DNA of 64,000 nucleotides from an uncultured Paraglaciecola sp. (GCA_947498355.1 CANMKA010000007.1:62001-126000), one strand, 5' to 3'. Numbered from the stretch's first letter, positions 51,373 to 61,709 are shown. Numbers and translations: made by a program. The notes: generated by a model not told the origin, from the letters alone.

Positions 51373-52191
51373 ATGAATAACACATTAAAATGGCTAGCTG
51401 CTCTAGCCACTCCTTTTTACTTATCTCAGGTTCAAGCATCGATAACCGTCATTGATTTCGACAGGGATGCGGCTGGTAACCGTATCGATCATGGCCAAAT
51501 AGTTGATGATGAGTATAAAGCCCTAGGTGTAACCATCACCAGTGTCGCGACTAGCGACCCCACCAACCCTGTTCAAGTAGCATTTAGGACGGGCAACAGT
51601 AACACCAGCGATCCTGACTTAGAGTTCAACAACGACGATAACGCCTACAATATACGTGAGAACGACACCACAAACCCAGAGTTTGAATTTCGTTACACAG
51701 CCCTGCAAATAGATGGCTTTCCGGCTGATACATTTGACGATAGACCTGGCAACATTCTTATTATCCAAAATACCGACAAACGAGCAGACTGTGACCTAGA
51801 AGAATGTCCAGATCCTGATGATGAACCAAGACCTGATTCAGCTGACCTTTCTACGCCTGCTGGATACTTTGAGTTTTCATTTGATTTCATCGTTGACTTA
51901 ATCTCTATCGATACCTTTGACTTTGAAGAAAGTAACTTGCTAACAGCCCAATTTTTTGACGAGCAAGACAATGAGATTTCTACAGGCTTCAGATTTGAAG
52001 CTATGATTGACGGCGGATTTAGAAGACAAGACTTCTCAGTCAATGGTGTAAAGCGTCTAGTATTAAACTTACCAGGCTCAGGCGCGATTGATAACCTAGT
52101 GTTCGAAACAGCAAAAGAAGTGCCTGCTCCAGGTACCCTTGCAATTATTGGTCTAGCATTACTATATATTGGGCGTAGAGCTAGACGTTAG
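51373..52191 (+). CDS. PEP-CTERM-like exported protein (VPAP variant), paralogue of 55257
   Basis: A 272-residue exported protein (signal MNNTLKWLAALATPFYLSQVQA). The body begins ITVIDFDRD and contains the Asp/Pro-rich Cys pair CDLEECPDPDDE and VKRLVLNLPGSGAIDNLVFE. The tail EVPAPGTLAIIGLALLYIGRRARR is a PEP-CTERM-type signal with Ala in place of Glu. The gene at 55257 shares most of these blocks, so the two are paralogues. An upstream frame extension to 51316 crosses the sigma54-like element and is not supported. Confidence 0.85.
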   Translation: MNNTLKWLAALATPFYLSQVQASITVIDFDRDAAGNRIDHGQIVDDEYKALGVTITSVATSDPTNPVQVAFRTGNSNTSDPDLEFNNDDNAYNIRENDTTNPEFEFRYTALQIDGFPADTFDDRPGNILIIQNTDKRADCDLEECPDPDDEPRPDSADLSTPAGYFEFSFDFIVDLISIDTFDFEESNLLTAQFFDEQDNEISTGFRFEAMIDGGFRRQDFSVNGVKRLVLNLPGSGAIDNLVFETAKEVPAPGTLAIIGLALLYIGRRARR

Positions 52192-52222
52192 CCTCTATTC
52201 TTTACCTAATGATAATTAATTC

Positions 52223-52249
52223 AAAAAAAGCGGCCTTGGCCGCTTTTTT
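52223..52249 (+). terminator. terminator after second PEP-CTERM gene
   Basis: AAAAAAAGCGGCC, TT, GGCCGCTTTTTTA; symmetric and strong. Confidence 0.93.
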
Positions 52250-52273
52250 ATTGTTTTAAACCCTACATTGGGT

Positions 52274-52282
52274 TGTTATGAT
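52274..52282 (+). promoter_or_regulatory. candidate extended -10 promoter for PrsT copy 2
   Basis: TGTTATGAT (extended -10 TGn plus TATGAT). A start near 52289 makes the ATG at 52318 more plausible than that at 52297. Confidence 0.4.
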
Positions 52283-52317
52283 TCACAGCGATTTAAATGC
52301 TGAGAATTATCAATAAG

Positions 52318-55113
52318 ATGCAAAAATTATCACTTTTATCCCTGTTCACCTGTTTTTTGCTGTGCACCACTACAACCTTTTCACAAACCAATTCTCATTA
52401 CGAAAAAGCCCTAAAAGCTTACAATCTTAAAGCTTATGACGAGTCTTACATTCATCTAAAAAATGCCCTAAAAGATAACCCATCAGACTTGCCAGCTAAG
52501 TTATTAATGGGTGAAATGTTACTCATCAATGGTTATTACGATGCCGCTAGACTTGAATTTGTGGAGTCTTTAGAGTTGGGGGCAGATCCGAACCTTACCC
52601 TTAAGTCTTACGGGAAATCATTAATTCTGACACAAAATTTCGATGATATTTTGCTTCTAGAATTTGCTAATTTAAATACCGAAAATAAAGTCGAGTTAAA
52701 TTTACTCAGGGCCACAGCCCATGCAAATTTAGCAGACACAATCAACGCAGAAAAAAGCTATTTGCTCGCCCACCAGCTAAAACCCGACAACGTTCGTACT
52801 CTAAACAGCTTAGTCACACTTTATCTCAAACAAGGGCGAACCTCAGAGAGCCAAAAGTACCTTAGCCACTCTTTGGCCATTGATGAGAATTTTGCGAGTA
52901 CTTGGCGCCTCAAGGGCCTACTCGAAAAGCAACTCAAACAAACTAAACAAGCCCTAACGTCCTTTCAACGAGCCTACCAGCTAAACCCTGAAGATCCATT
53001 CGTGCTTCGAGCATATGCAGACGGGCTCTGGGCGGAGCGTCAGACGAAAGAAGCAGAGCGTATCGTCAGCAAAATACTAGAGCAAACGCCAAACGACCCT
53101 TATGCAATACTGTTACAAAGTCAAATCTACTCAGCCTCAAATAAAACAGAAGAAGCTCAACAGCTACTGGGCAAACTCGCCCAAGACTTAACTCTGTTAG
53201 ACGGCCAAAGTGTGGCGTCAAATATTTCATTGCGTTTTGCCAGTGGCATGACAGCCTACTTAACGAACAACTATGAGCAAGCTCTAACCGATATCATTTA
53301 TTACGTGAATAACTCTGATATAGAAATCAATACGTTAGGTGTCTTGGCCGATACTTACCTGAAGCTAAATAAGCAAAGAGATGCTTTAAAGTTACTCGAA
53401 GCAAACGAAACCTTGGTCATGAAAAACGTCAATATATCACTGCTATTGTGTGACCTATATTTACAATCAAATCGCGCCTTTAAATGTGAAACCTTAGCGA
53501 ACGATCTAAAACAACTGTACCCGAGCCAACCAAGAGTAGACTTTGTTAAGGCCAAAACACTGGTTGCCAGAGGAAAGACCCAAGACGCGATAACGCTGCT
53601 CGAAGGCATTGAGCAAAAAGAGTTTCAACATCAAAAATCACTGGCCATTGCCCATTTACATTTTCAAATGAATAATTTTGATGCAGCCCAAATTTTGGCA
53701 GAAAAACTGCTGATAGACCTCCCCAAAGACATAGACGTATTAAACTTAAATGTTGCCTTGGCAATAAAGCGCGGCCAATGGCAAGCAGGCCAAGGACTCA
53801 TTGATAGGATCCTTGCCATCAGTCCAAATTATGTGCCCGCACTATACAATCAAGCCAATTTGTTAGCGGCACAAAGCCAATTTCAACCCGCGCTAACTAT
53901 CATGCAAAATATAGAGAAGAGCAACGGGCTGCAAGCGAATTCCTATTTACTCTATGCTGATATATTGTCAGCACTAGAACAAGATGAAGAAGCCATTAAT
54001 AAACTGCGTTTTGCTTCAAAGCTGGACGATAGCTCAGTGCCACTATCAGACAAGTTAATTGAGTTATATATCGAAAACGAGAGATTCAAAGAAGCCCTTT
54101 GGGAAATAGATACCTACGCGAAAAAAACCTTATCGGACGACAAATATGTCCTGACCAAAGCCGAGCTAACTTATAAGCTTGGAAAAACTGAAGAAGCTCA
54201 TGAAATATTGTCTGAACAATACAAAAAATGGCAAGGTAAGCCGGAGTTTTTGGTTAGACTAAGCCAAACTCAACTGCGGGTGAAAGATTTAGACAGCGTC
54301 GAAGTCACGTTACTCAGTGTGCTTGAAGCAACTAACAATCAGTACCTTCCTGCTCTACTGCAACTTAGTCAGTTATACCGCACAACTAATCGATTACCGC
54401 AAAGTATGCGCTATGCTGAAGCCGCCTTAGAAAGTCGTCCAAATGATCCAGCTGTTTTAGTTGAGCGAGCCCAAATATATATTGCGCAAAATAACGATGA
54501 CGCGGCACAATCCTTATTATGGAAAGCCATCAAGAACAACCAAAACTATTTGCCTGCCTATGCGCAATTGTATCAGTTGAGTAACCGTCAAGTAGGAACT
54601 CAACAATTCACACAACATATCGAAGCAAGATTAACTCAAGACAGTAGTAATCACATTCTACGTAATTTAGTTGCCGATACCTACTTACAAAATAGCCAAA
54701 GGATTAAAGCTTTAGGTCACTACCGTATTTTGCAAACTGCTACCCAATATCCCAATATGGCAGCTGTACTCAACAACTTAGCCTTTATTTTAATCGAGCA
54801 AGACTTAACAGAAGCATTAACACTGGTTGAACGTGGGTTAGCTCTTGATCCAAAGTCAGCAAATCTGGTTGACACTAAAGGCTGGATTACCGCTAAACAA
54901 GGGAATTACTCACAAGCCCTTGAGCTGTTAAGACAAGCCTATTCAATGAACTCAAATGATCCCAATATCCGCTATCACCTAGCCTATACGCTACATAAGC
55001 TAGGACGTTCAGAAGAAGCGAAACAAGAGCTAAATCAGGCATTTAAACTTGTTCTGCCTTTTTCTCAAGAGACTCAAGCCAAATTACTACTCGAAGAGTT
55101 AAATAAAATTTAA
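52318..55113 (+). CDS. prsT: PrsT-like TPR protein of the PEP-CTERM system, copy 2
   Basis: 931-residue exported TPR protein, paralogue of the 48285 gene and almost the same length. The signal peptide MQKLSLLSLFTCFLLCTTTTFSQ is followed by HYEKALKAYNLKAYDESYIHLKNAL, a clear first TPR. The C-terminus NIRYHLAYTLHKLGRSEEAKQEL parallels copy 1. The start at 52318 is chosen by homology with copy 1; an upstream ATG at 52297 adds seven residues. The third PEP-CTERM gene follows 143 bases later with no terminator between. Confidence 0.87.
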   Translation: MQKLSLLSLFTCFLLCTTTTFSQTNSHYEKALKAYNLKAYDESYIHLKNALKDNPSDLPAKLLMGEMLLINGYYDAARLEFVESLELGADPNLTLKSYGKSLILTQNFDDILLLEFANLNTENKVELNLLRATAHANLADTINAEKSYLLAHQLKPDNVRTLNSLVTLYLKQGRTSESQKYLSHSLAIDENFASTWRLKGLLEKQLKQTKQALTSFQRAYQLNPEDPFVLRAYADGLWAERQTKEAERIVSKILEQTPNDPYAILLQSQIYSASNKTEEAQQLLGKLAQDLTLLDGQSVASNISLRFASGMTAYLTNNYEQALTDIIYYVNNSDIEINTLGVLADTYLKLNKQRDALKLLEANETLVMKNVNISLLLCDLYLQSNRAFKCETLANDLKQLYPSQPRVDFVKAKTLVARGKTQDAITLLEGIEQKEFQHQKSLAIAHLHFQMNNFDAAQILAEKLLIDLPKDIDVLNLNVALAIKRGQWQAGQGLIDRILAISPNYVPALYNQANLLAAQSQFQPALTIMQNIEKSNGLQANSYLLYADILSALEQDEEAINKLRFASKLDDSSVPLSDKLIELYIENERFKEALWEIDTYAKKTLSDDKYVLTKAELTYKLGKTEEAHEILSEQYKKWQGKPEFLVRLSQTQLRVKDLDSVEVTLLSVLEATNNQYLPALLQLSQLYRTTNRLPQSMRYAEAALESRPNDPAVLVERAQIYIAQNNDDAAQSLLWKAIKNNQNYLPAYAQLYQLSNRQVGTQQFTQHIEARLTQDSSNHILRNLVADTYLQNSQRIKALGHYRILQTATQYPNMAAVLNNLAFILIEQDLTEALTLVERGLALDPKSANLVDTKGWITAKQGNYSQALELLRQAYSMNSNDPNIRYHLAYTLHKLGRSEEAKQELNQAFKLVLPFSQETQAKLLLEELNKI

Positions 55114-55256
55114 ATCGCACAAGAGGCTAGCTAAAGGCTTTATACAGATGGTATTACACAGTTATATAAAACTATACCTATGTAAGCCCTTGGCGATTTA
55201 TCGTTACTCATCAAAGTAATACACTCCTTCCAAATAACGTTTAATTGGGAAGGAAA

Positions 55257-56081
55257 ATGAATTTGTCGCCGAAGGTTTTCGCATCAAAGTTAGTGGCTTC
55301 GTGCTTATTCGCCACAACCCTTTTTTCATTCAGTGCTAGCGCATCGATTAATGTTTTGGATTTCGATTCGTTTAGAGACGGGCAGATTATTGACAACGAG
55401 TACATATCGAACTTCGGTGTGTCTATCTCTAGTGTCAACTACAAAGGCAGAAACCCAAACATTATAGGAAGACAAGTAGCTTTCAATACATTGAATGACC
55501 GCTCTAGAGATAATGACTTAGAGTTTAACAATCGTCACAACGACTACAAGTTTAGCTACACTGCACTCAACCTTCCCGGTTACCTTGGCAGCAATAATCC
55601 TGGCAATATTTTGATACTTCAAGAAAATGGCAAAGGCTGTGGAGATGGAATTTGTGATAAACCTGATGATGAAGGTTCTCGGGCAGCAGGGTATTTTGAA
55701 TTCCGATTTTCAAGCTTAGTAAACATTTTAAACTTGGACTTTTTCGATGTTGAAGAGCAAAGAGGACAATTGGCTAAATATTCTGCTATCCAATTTTTTG
55801 ATGGTGTTGATAACGAAATACACAAAAATCATTTCATCCCGAGCATGGGAGACGGTGAGTTTGTCAGACAAAGCTTTACTGGGATTACAGGCGTAAAAAG
55901 GTTAGTACTCAACTTGCCAGGTTCGGGAGGAATTGACAATTTAGCATTCGAAGCCCATTCAGGTGCAGCAGAAGTGCCCGCACCTGCCAGCCTAGCCCTA
56001 TTATCCTTTGGCGTGTTGTTCGCGTTTAGACGAAAAATCAGTCGGGCTTGGCAAGCTAACAACGAGTCTACCCAATTGTAG
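55257..56081 (+). CDS. PEP-CTERM-like exported protein (VPAP variant) with extended tail
   Basis: A 274-residue exported protein, paralogue of the 51373 gene: SINVLDFDSF, NPGNILILQENG, CGDGICDKPDDE and VKRLVLNLPGSGGIDNLAFE recur. The tail EVPAPASLALLSFGVLFAFRRK is PEP-CTERM-like but is followed by about 16 further residues (ISRAWQANNESTQL), unusual for this signal. GGGAAGGA lies just before the ATG at 55257. No sigma54-like element is seen, so it may be read through from PrsT copy 2. Confidence 0.82.
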   Translation: MNLSPKVFASKLVASCLFATTLFSFSASASINVLDFDSFRDGQIIDNEYISNFGVSISSVNYKGRNPNIIGRQVAFNTLNDRSRDNDLEFNNRHNDYKFSYTALNLPGYLGSNNPGNILILQENGKGCGDGICDKPDDEGSRAAGYFEFRFSSLVNILNLDFFDVEEQRGQLAKYSAIQFFDGVDNEIHKNHFIPSMGDGEFVRQSFTGITGVKRLVLNLPGSGGIDNLAFEAHSGAAEVPAPASLALLSFGVLFAFRRKISRAWQANNESTQL

Positions 56082-56144
56082 CTATTGGAGTATCACTAGA
56101 GCTGCCCTTATCTGGGTTGGTTTTTATTGGTTTACCGTAAAACA

Positions 56145-56172
56145 AAAATACCGCTAAACAGCGGTATTTTTT
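56145..56172. terminator. bidirectional terminator between PEP-CTERM gene and clpB
   Basis: AAAAATACCGC, loop TAAACA, GCGGTATTTTTT, between the convergent genes. Confidence 0.92.
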
Positions 56173-56213
56173 ATTTTGAGCATTGGCAATAAAAGCAATG
56201 CAGACAGTAAGAC

Positions 56214-58784
56214 CTACTCTATTATTAGTTGTCCGTCTCGCTCGTCAACCGTGATGGTCGAGTTTTGCCCCAAGCTACCACTCAAGATCTTTTGAGCCAA
56301 TGGATTTTCTAATTCAGTTTGAATGGCTCGTTTCAATGGACGCGCTCCATACACGGGATCAAATCCAGCCTCAGCAAGCCTGTCTAAGGCTCGCGCCGAC
56401 AAGGCTAAATGTAACCCACGTTCTGCAAGCCTTTGTTTTAGGGTGAGCAATTGAATCTTAGCAATTTCGGCTATCTGCTCTTTACCTAAAGGATGGAAGA
56501 CGACTGTGTCATCAATTCTATTTAAAAACTCTGGCCTGAAGTGACCCACTACCGCCTCCATAACCAACGCCTTAAGACTCGGATAATCATTATCTTGGCT
56601 AGCTTCCTGGATAATGTCTGAGCCTAAGTTTGAGGTCATTATGATCACAGTATTTTTAAAGTCTACCGTGCGCCCCTGACCATCTGTCAAACGTCCATCG
56701 TCTAACACCTGAAGTAAGATGTTAAATACATCTGGATGGGCTTTTTCTACCTCATCTAATAAAATAACCGAGTAAGGTTTGCGCCGCACAGCTTCAGTCA
56801 GGTATCCCCCCTCTTCGTACCCCACATAGCCCGGAGGAGCGCCAACTAAACGCGATACTGAGTGTTTTTCCATAAACTCAGACATATCAATACGTACCAT
56901 AGCGTCTTGGGTATCGAATAAAAAATGCGCTAAGGTTTTACATAGCTCAGTCTTACCTACTCCCGTGGGGCCCAAAAACAAGAATGAGCCAATAGGCCGA
57001 TTTGGATCAGACAAACCCGCCCGAGAGCGACGAATAGCATTCGAAACAGACGTGACTGCTTCTTTTTGCCCTATCACCTTGTCATGCAGCACGCTCTCCA
57101 TTGACAAAAGTTTTGCTTTTTCACCTTCAAGCATCTTACTGACAGGAATTCCTGTCCAGCGCGAAAGAACATCTGCAATTTCATTATCGGTAACCCTATT
57201 TTTAAGTAAGGTGGTCTCTTGTGTCTCAGACTCGGACGCCAACTCTAATTTGGCTTCTAACTCTGGAATTCGGCCATATTGTAATTCAGACATACGACTG
57301 AGATCCGAGGCTCGTCTGGCAATTTCCAAATCTAATTTAGCTTGCTCCAACTCGGAACGTATCGATTGTGTGCCTTGCATGGCTTCCTTTTCAGACACCC
57401 AGACTTTTTCAAGCTCTCGATACTTAATCTCGGCTTGTTCACGCTCAAGTTCGATTGCTTCTAGGCGTTTATGGCTAGCCTCATCTTTTTCTTTCGCTAG
57501 GGCTTGTTCCTCGAGTTTTAATTGGATAACGCGACGCTCTAATCTATCCATATCTTCCGGCTTTGAATCCATCTGCAAGCGAATACTTGAAGCAGCTTCA
57601 TCAATTAAATCAATGGCCTTATCGGGCAATTGCCGGTCGCTAATGTAGCGATGTGATAGAGAAGCCGCAGCGACGATGGCAGGATCAGTAATTTCCACAG
57701 AATGATGCAACTCATAGCGCTCTTTTAACCCACGCAAGATAGCAATGGTGTCTTCAACACTTGGTTCATCTACTAAAACTTTTTGAAACCTTCGCTCTAG
57801 GGCAGCATCTTTTTCTATGTATTGACGATATTCGTCTAGGGTAGTCGCGCCCACGCAGTGCAGCTCACCACGTGCTAGGGCAGGCTTGAGCATATTACCT
57901 GCATCCATTGCACCTTCACCTTTACCCGCGCCCACCATAGTATGCAATTCGTCGATAAACAGGATCACCCGCCCCTCTTCTTTGCTTAGTTCATTTAAAA
58001 CAGCCTTAAGACGCTCCTCAAATTCCCCTCTAAATTTGGCTCCTGCAACTAAGGCCCCCATATCGAGGGCTAAAACGCGTTTATTTTTAAGGCCTTCTGG
58101 TACCTCTGAATTAATAATACGCTGCGCCAATCCCTCGGCTATGGCGGTTTTACCCACTCCAGGTTCACCAATTAATACGGGATTATTTTTGGTTCGTCTT
58201 TGCAAAACTTGTATGGTTCGACGAATTTCATCGTCTCGTCCAATAACCGGATCAAGTTTGCCTTGCTCTGCTCGTTCAGTTAAATCAGTGGTAAATTTAT
58301 CAAGAGCCTGACGCACATCTTCTGCGTTAGGATCAGTCACTTTTTGACCGCCACGCATCTTCTCTATGGCCTGCTCAATTGACTCTGTAGTGGCACCCAA
58401 CCCTTTTAATAATTCACCCAAGGTGCCCTTGTCTTGTAGGGCTGCCAGTACAAACACCTCAGACGTAATGTAATCATCTTTGCGTTTTTGCGCCAGCTTG
58501 TCACTGAGGTTAAGAAGGGTAACCGTACTCTTGGCCAACTGCACATCTCCGCCTGTACCGTCAACCTTTGGAAAACGATCCAAGGCTTCAGCCAAAGCTG
58601 AGCGTAAGCTGTTAACATTGATTTTAGCCGCATCGAACAAAGGACGAACCGTGCCACCTTGTTGGTTTAGCAAAGCCGTCATTAAATGCACTGGCTCTAT
58701 GTATTGGTGATCTCTACCCAAGGCAAGAGATTGTGCATCTGAAATGGCTACTTGAAATTTACTGGTAAAACTATCTAATCGCAT
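56214..58784 (-). CDS. clpB: ATP-dependent disaggregase ClpB
   Basis: Hexameric AAA+ chaperone that, with DnaK, extracts proteins from aggregates. The 856-residue product has an N-domain (1-150), first AAA+ with Walker A GEPGVGKT (206-213), the coiled-coil middle domain (about 400-530) and second AAA+ with GPTGVGKT (about 605-612). It is the last gene downstream of rluD-pgeF, as in E. coli, but has its own heat-shock-like promoter. Confidence 0.98.
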   Translation of the reverse strand: MRLDSFTSKFQVAISDAQSLALGRDHQYIEPVHLMTALLNQQGGTVRPLFDAAKINVNSLRSALAEALDRFPKVDGTGGDVQLAKSTVTLLNLSDKLAQKRKDDYITSEVFVLAALQDKGTLGELLKGLGATTESIEQAIEKMRGGQKVTDPNAEDVRQALDKFTTDLTERAEQGKLDPVIGRDDEIRRTIQVLQRRTKNNPVLIGEPGVGKTAIAEGLAQRIINSEVPEGLKNKRVLALDMGALVAGAKFRGEFEERLKAVLNELSKEEGRVILFIDELHTMVGAGKGEGAMDAGNMLKPALARGELHCVGATTLDEYRQYIEKDAALERRFQKVLVDEPSVEDTIAILRGLKERYELHHSVEITDPAIVAAASLSHRYISDRQLPDKAIDLIDEAASSIRLQMDSKPEDMDRLERRVIQLKLEEQALAKEKDEASHKRLEAIELEREQAEIKYRELEKVWVSEKEAMQGTQSIRSELEQAKLDLEIARRASDLSRMSELQYGRIPELEAKLELASESETQETTLLKNRVTDNEIADVLSRWTGIPVSKMLEGEKAKLLSMESVLHDKVIGQKEAVTSVSNAIRRSRAGLSDPNRPIGSFLFLGPTGVGKTELCKTLAHFLFDTQDAMVRIDMSEFMEKHSVSRLVGAPPGYVGYEEGGYLTEAVRRKPYSVILLDEVEKAHPDVFNILLQVLDDGRLTDGQGRTVDFKNTVIIMTSNLGSDIIQEASQDNDYPSLKALVMEAVVGHFRPEFLNRIDDTVVFHPLGKEQIAEIAKIQLLTLKQRLAERGLHLALSARALDRLAEAGFDPVYGARPLKRAIQTELENPLAQKILSGSLGQNSTITVDERDGQLIIE

Positions 58785-58820
58785 AATAACTCTCTCAATT
58801 ATGACTTATCTATGCCCCTG

Positions 58821-58850
58821 TTATGGGTACGTTTTTTAGACGGTTCAATA
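58821..58850 (-). promoter_or_regulatory. candidate sigma32 promoter of clpB
   Basis: On the minus strand, TTGAA (58848-58844) and CCCATAA (58827-58821) are spaced 16 bases, resembling CTTGAAA-N13-15-CCCCAT. It lies 37 bases upstream of the clpB ATG. Plausible because clpB is a heat-shock gene in gammaproteobacteria. Confidence 0.45.
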
Positions 58851-58906
58851 GCTCAACCTTAAAACATGACTTTATACACGGATAAATTTGGAACAAAAAG
58901 TTGGGG

Positions 58907-59695
58907 TTAATTCAGGTAGATTGCACTGACCATGCGCCCTGTGCTGATGTGGCCTTGACTGGTTAAATTTCCTTGGTGGGTAGCACGCCTGTGAGAAAAA
59001 AAACGCTGCTCATCTTGATAAGTACAATGTTCACCACCGTATATCTGAGAGATCCCGAGAGCTCTCAACTTAGTCTTTGCAATGCAAAATATATCCATAA
59101 GATATTTAGGATGCTTTACATGTTTTTTTTCTCGAAACCCTTGAGGATAGTGTGCAAAGGCGTCTTTTACGTCTTGGCCAACCTCGAAGTGGTTAGCGCC
59201 AATGGCGGGCCCTAGCCATACCAGTATGTCTTGGCGCTCGCAGTCAAACTGCTCAATACACGCTTCAATTATTCCTCCGGCTAAACCTCGCCAGCCTGCA
59301 TGCACCGCAGCTACCATATTTCCTTGCTTATTACATAGTAGAACGGGGAGGCAATCTGCGGTCATAACCGCACAAACTTGATGGGGTTGCTGAGTATATG
59401 CACAGTCAGCTTCTAGGCTGTCATTGACTAGTGAAGTCAGGTTAATAGGCAAGTTAACACAGGCATTACTATGAGTTTGCTTCAACCAAAGCATGTTTTT
59501 AGAGTGAGGAAGTAAGCTGCGGTTACGATCAACAGATACGGGGTTATCACCAACATGCTTACCTACGTTTAGTCCATTAAACGGTGCCCGACTTACGCCT
59601 CCTATACGTGTGGTTGAATAAGCCACCACGTTGGCGGGAGCTGGCCAACTTGGGCGAATAAATGAGCAGTCATCAAGGCTAGTTAAAGAAGACAT
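58907..59695 (-). CDS. pgeF: PgeF/YfiH family polyphenol oxidase-like purine nucleoside phosphorylase
   Basis: Multicopper-like DUF152 protein; members have been described as purine nucleoside phosphorylase/adenosine deaminase and as an editing enzyme in peptidoglycan precursor synthesis. The zinc/copper-ligand blocks are visible: LKQTHSN, MTADCLPVLLC, VAAVHAGWRGLAGG and GGEHCTY. From the ATG at 59695 it is 262 residues; a GTG at 59713 overlapping rluD is an alternative start. Conserved rluD-pgeF-clpB order. Confidence 0.93.
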   Translation of the reverse strand: MSSLTSLDDCSFIRPSWPAPANVVAYSTTRIGGVSRAPFNGLNVGKHVGDNPVSVDRNRSLLPHSKNMLWLKQTHSNACVNLPINLTSLVNDSLEADCAYTQQPHQVCAVMTADCLPVLLCNKQGNMVAAVHAGWRGLAGGIIEACIEQFDCERQDILVWLGPAIGANHFEVGQDVKDAFAHYPQGFREKKHVKHPKYLMDIFCIAKTKLRALGISQIYGGEHCTYQDEQRFFSHRRATHQGNLTSQGHISTGRMVSAIYLN

Positions 59696-59699
59696 TTGT

Positions 59700-60683
59700 C
59701 TAGTCTTGTTCACTACCGTGTAGCGCTTTGTCTTGTTTTAGCACATCAAGTAACTGCCGGAAGTCTTCAGGTAAAGGGGCTTTCCAACTTAACCATTCAC
59801 CAGTGATGGGGTGAGACAACTCTAGCTGCACGGCATGCAGAGCTTGACGATTAAAGCCTCGCAGCATATCTATCATATCTTGGCTGCATGCTTTGGGAGG
59901 CTTGGGCCGGCCGCCATAAGCCTTATCGCCAACCAAAGGATAGTGCAAATGAGACATATGCACTCGAATTTGATGAGTTCTACCAGATTCTAATTTGAGC
60001 CTTAAGTGAGTATGAGCACGAAATTTTTCCATTACGCGGTAATGGGTCATGGCCGGTTTTCCTGACTCTCGTACCGCCATATTGGTTCGCTTAGTTGGAT
60101 GTCTACCTATGGGTTGATCGACGGTTCCACCTGCCACCATAGTACCAATTACAACGGCTTCGTACTCTCGACTAATTTCTCTAGCTTGAAGTTGCTCAAC
60201 TAAGTGCGTTTGGGCTGGAATAGTTTTAGCCACCACCATCAAGCCTGTGGTGTCTTTATCTAGTCGGTGTACTATGCCTGCACGAGGCACATTCGCGATA
60301 TCGGGAACATGGTTAAGAAGCGCATTTAACACCGTTCCATCACCATTCCCTGCTCCTGGGTGAACCACTAAGTTCATAGGCTTATTGATAACCAAAATAT
60401 GTTCATCTTCGTAAACAATATCAAGCTCAATATCTTGGCCTTTGTGCTGAACTTGAATTTCAATATGGGCGTCTATTTCAACCTCTTCCTCACCGATCAA
60501 TTTCTCTCTCGGTTTGTTTGAAATAACCCCATCAACTTTGACGCGATCAGCCAAAATCCACTCTTTGATGCGAGATCTTGAATAATCAGGGAACATTTCG
60601 GCTAAAGCTTGATCTAATCGTTTACCAAGAAGAGTATCTGGCACAGTAGCCTGAAGATGCAGTTTTTCGACGGGGGTGGTCAT
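59700..60683 (-). CDS. rluD: 23S rRNA pseudouridine synthase RluD
   Basis: Makes pseudouridines 1911, 1915 and 1917 in helix 69 of 23S rRNA. S4 RNA-binding domain at about 18-80, then the RluA-type core with catalytic Asp142 in HRLDKDTTG. From the ATG at 60683 (AGGA ten bases upstream) it is 327 residues, matching E. coli (326). A GTG at 60710 is an in-frame alternative with no good ribosome binding site. Divergent from bamD. Confidence 0.96.
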   Translation of the reverse strand: MTTPVEKLHLQATVPDTLLGKRLDQALAEMFPDYSRSRIKEWILADRVKVDGVISNKPREKLIGEEEVEIDAHIEIQVQHKGQDIELDIVYEDEHILVINKPMNLVVHPGAGNGDGTVLNALLNHVPDIANVPRAGIVHRLDKDTTGLMVVAKTIPAQTHLVEQLQAREISREYEAVVIGTMVAGGTVDQPIGRHPTKRTNMAVRESGKPAMTHYRVMEKFRAHTHLRLKLESGRTHQIRVHMSHLHYPLVGDKAYGGRPKPPKACSQDMIDMLRGFNRQALHAVQLELSHPITGEWLSWKAPLPEDFRQLLDVLKQDKALHGSEQD

Positions 60684-60745
60684 GCTTTGCGTATCCTGAA
60701 TGTTTTTCACAGCGATTTATATGTGCATAGGCCCATTTGCTGGGG

Positions 60746-60751
60746 TAGAAT
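60746..60751 (+). promoter_or_regulatory. candidate bamD -10 element
   Basis: TAGAAT with a GCG-rich discriminator; the -35 17 bases upstream is poor. Predicted leader about 95 bases. Confidence 0.3.
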
Positions 60752-60852
60752 GCGGAGAATTGTTTTTAAGCAGTGCGTATTCTACCTAATTTTAAGACGC
60801 AATGAAGCAAGCATGTTCAAACGAATAAGAAATTAGAGATAAAAAAATCCAT

Positions 60853-61626
60853 ATGATAAGCAAAAAGCAGTTAAAACAAATAGCCATAGTGAATGCCTTA
60901 GTCATACTTGCAGGCTGTTCATCAGCCCCAGACGAGTTAGACGCGCAATTGGTTTTAAAAACCAAAGGTGCTCAGGGCCTATACGATCAAGCTAAATCCA
61001 AATTACAGCAAGGCAACTATACAGCCGCAACGGAAGCCCTTAGCGAACTAGATTCCCGTTTCCCATTTGGGCCTTTGGCCAACCAAGTTCAACTCGATCT
61101 TATTTACGGCTACTACAAAGGTGGTCAAATTGAAGAAGGCTTAGCCATAATCGATCGTTTTTTGCGCCTCAATCCCAACCATTCTGATGTAGATTATGCT
61201 TTGTATATGCGCGGCCTTACCAACATGGAAATAGACAGCAATCTTTTTCAAGATATTATTGGAATTGATCGTTCTGACCGTGATCCCAGTAGTGCTAGAG
61301 AAGCGTTTAATGATTTTCGTCAACTTATAGAGAAATACCCAGACAGTAAATATGCAGCTGACGCGCAAAAACGCATGTTGCATATTAAAAGTCGGTTAGC
61401 AAAATACGAAATAGCCGTTGCGAGGTATTATATGAGACGAGATGCATATGTGGCTGCTGCGAATAGAGGTAGATACGTACTTCAACATTATTCAGATACA
61501 GACTTCGTTCAAGAAGCCTTAGAGATAATGGTAGAATGTTACGACCAACTCGACTTAGATGAACTGAAAAACAACGCAATGAAAACGTTGAAACTCAATT
61601 ATCCGAATAGTAGTTTTATCAGTTAA
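60853..61626 (+). CDS. bamD: outer-membrane assembly lipoprotein BamD
   Basis: Essential lipoprotein of the BAM complex that inserts beta-barrel proteins. Lipobox ILAGC with Cys22, then five TPR-type helical repeats: LYDQAKSKLQQGNYTAA opens the first, ALYMRGL lies near 116-122, and DRDPSSAREAFNDFRQLI near 140-157. The 257-residue length fits. Divergent from rluD, the conserved gammaproteobacterial arrangement. Confidence 0.97.
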   Translation: MISKKQLKQIAIVNALVILAGCSSAPDELDAQLVLKTKGAQGLYDQAKSKLQQGNYTAATEALSELDSRFPFGPLANQVQLDLIYGYYKGGQIEEGLAIIDRFLRLNPNHSDVDYALYMRGLTNMEIDSNLFQDIIGIDRSDRDPSSAREAFNDFRQLIEKYPDSKYAADAQKRMLHIKSRLAKYEIAVARYYMRRDAYVAAANRGRYVLQHYSDTDFVQEALEIMVECYDQLDLDELKNNAMKTLKLNYPNSSFIS

Positions 61627-61650
61627 CCTAAGTTCTCAGCAATCAATTGA

Positions 61651-61674
61651 AACGCGCCATTTGGCGCGTTTTTT
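61651..61674 (+). terminator. bamD terminator
   Basis: AACGCGCC, ATTT, GGCGCGTTTTTT; strong intrinsic terminator 25 bases after the stop. Confidence 0.93.
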
Positions 61675-61709
61675 ATTTCTATTTGATACATGGCTTGTGA
61701 GGTAACACT

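Noticed and set aside
47305..56081. Exosortase gene near the PEP-CTERM proteins
   Set aside because: No protein here has the multi-helix Xrt pattern; the enzyme must be elsewhere if present.
56965..57648. 227-codon plus-strand frame antisense to clpB
   Set aside because: It overlaps a highly conserved gene on the other strand, is Ser/Arg-rich as an antisense shadow, and has no start signals.
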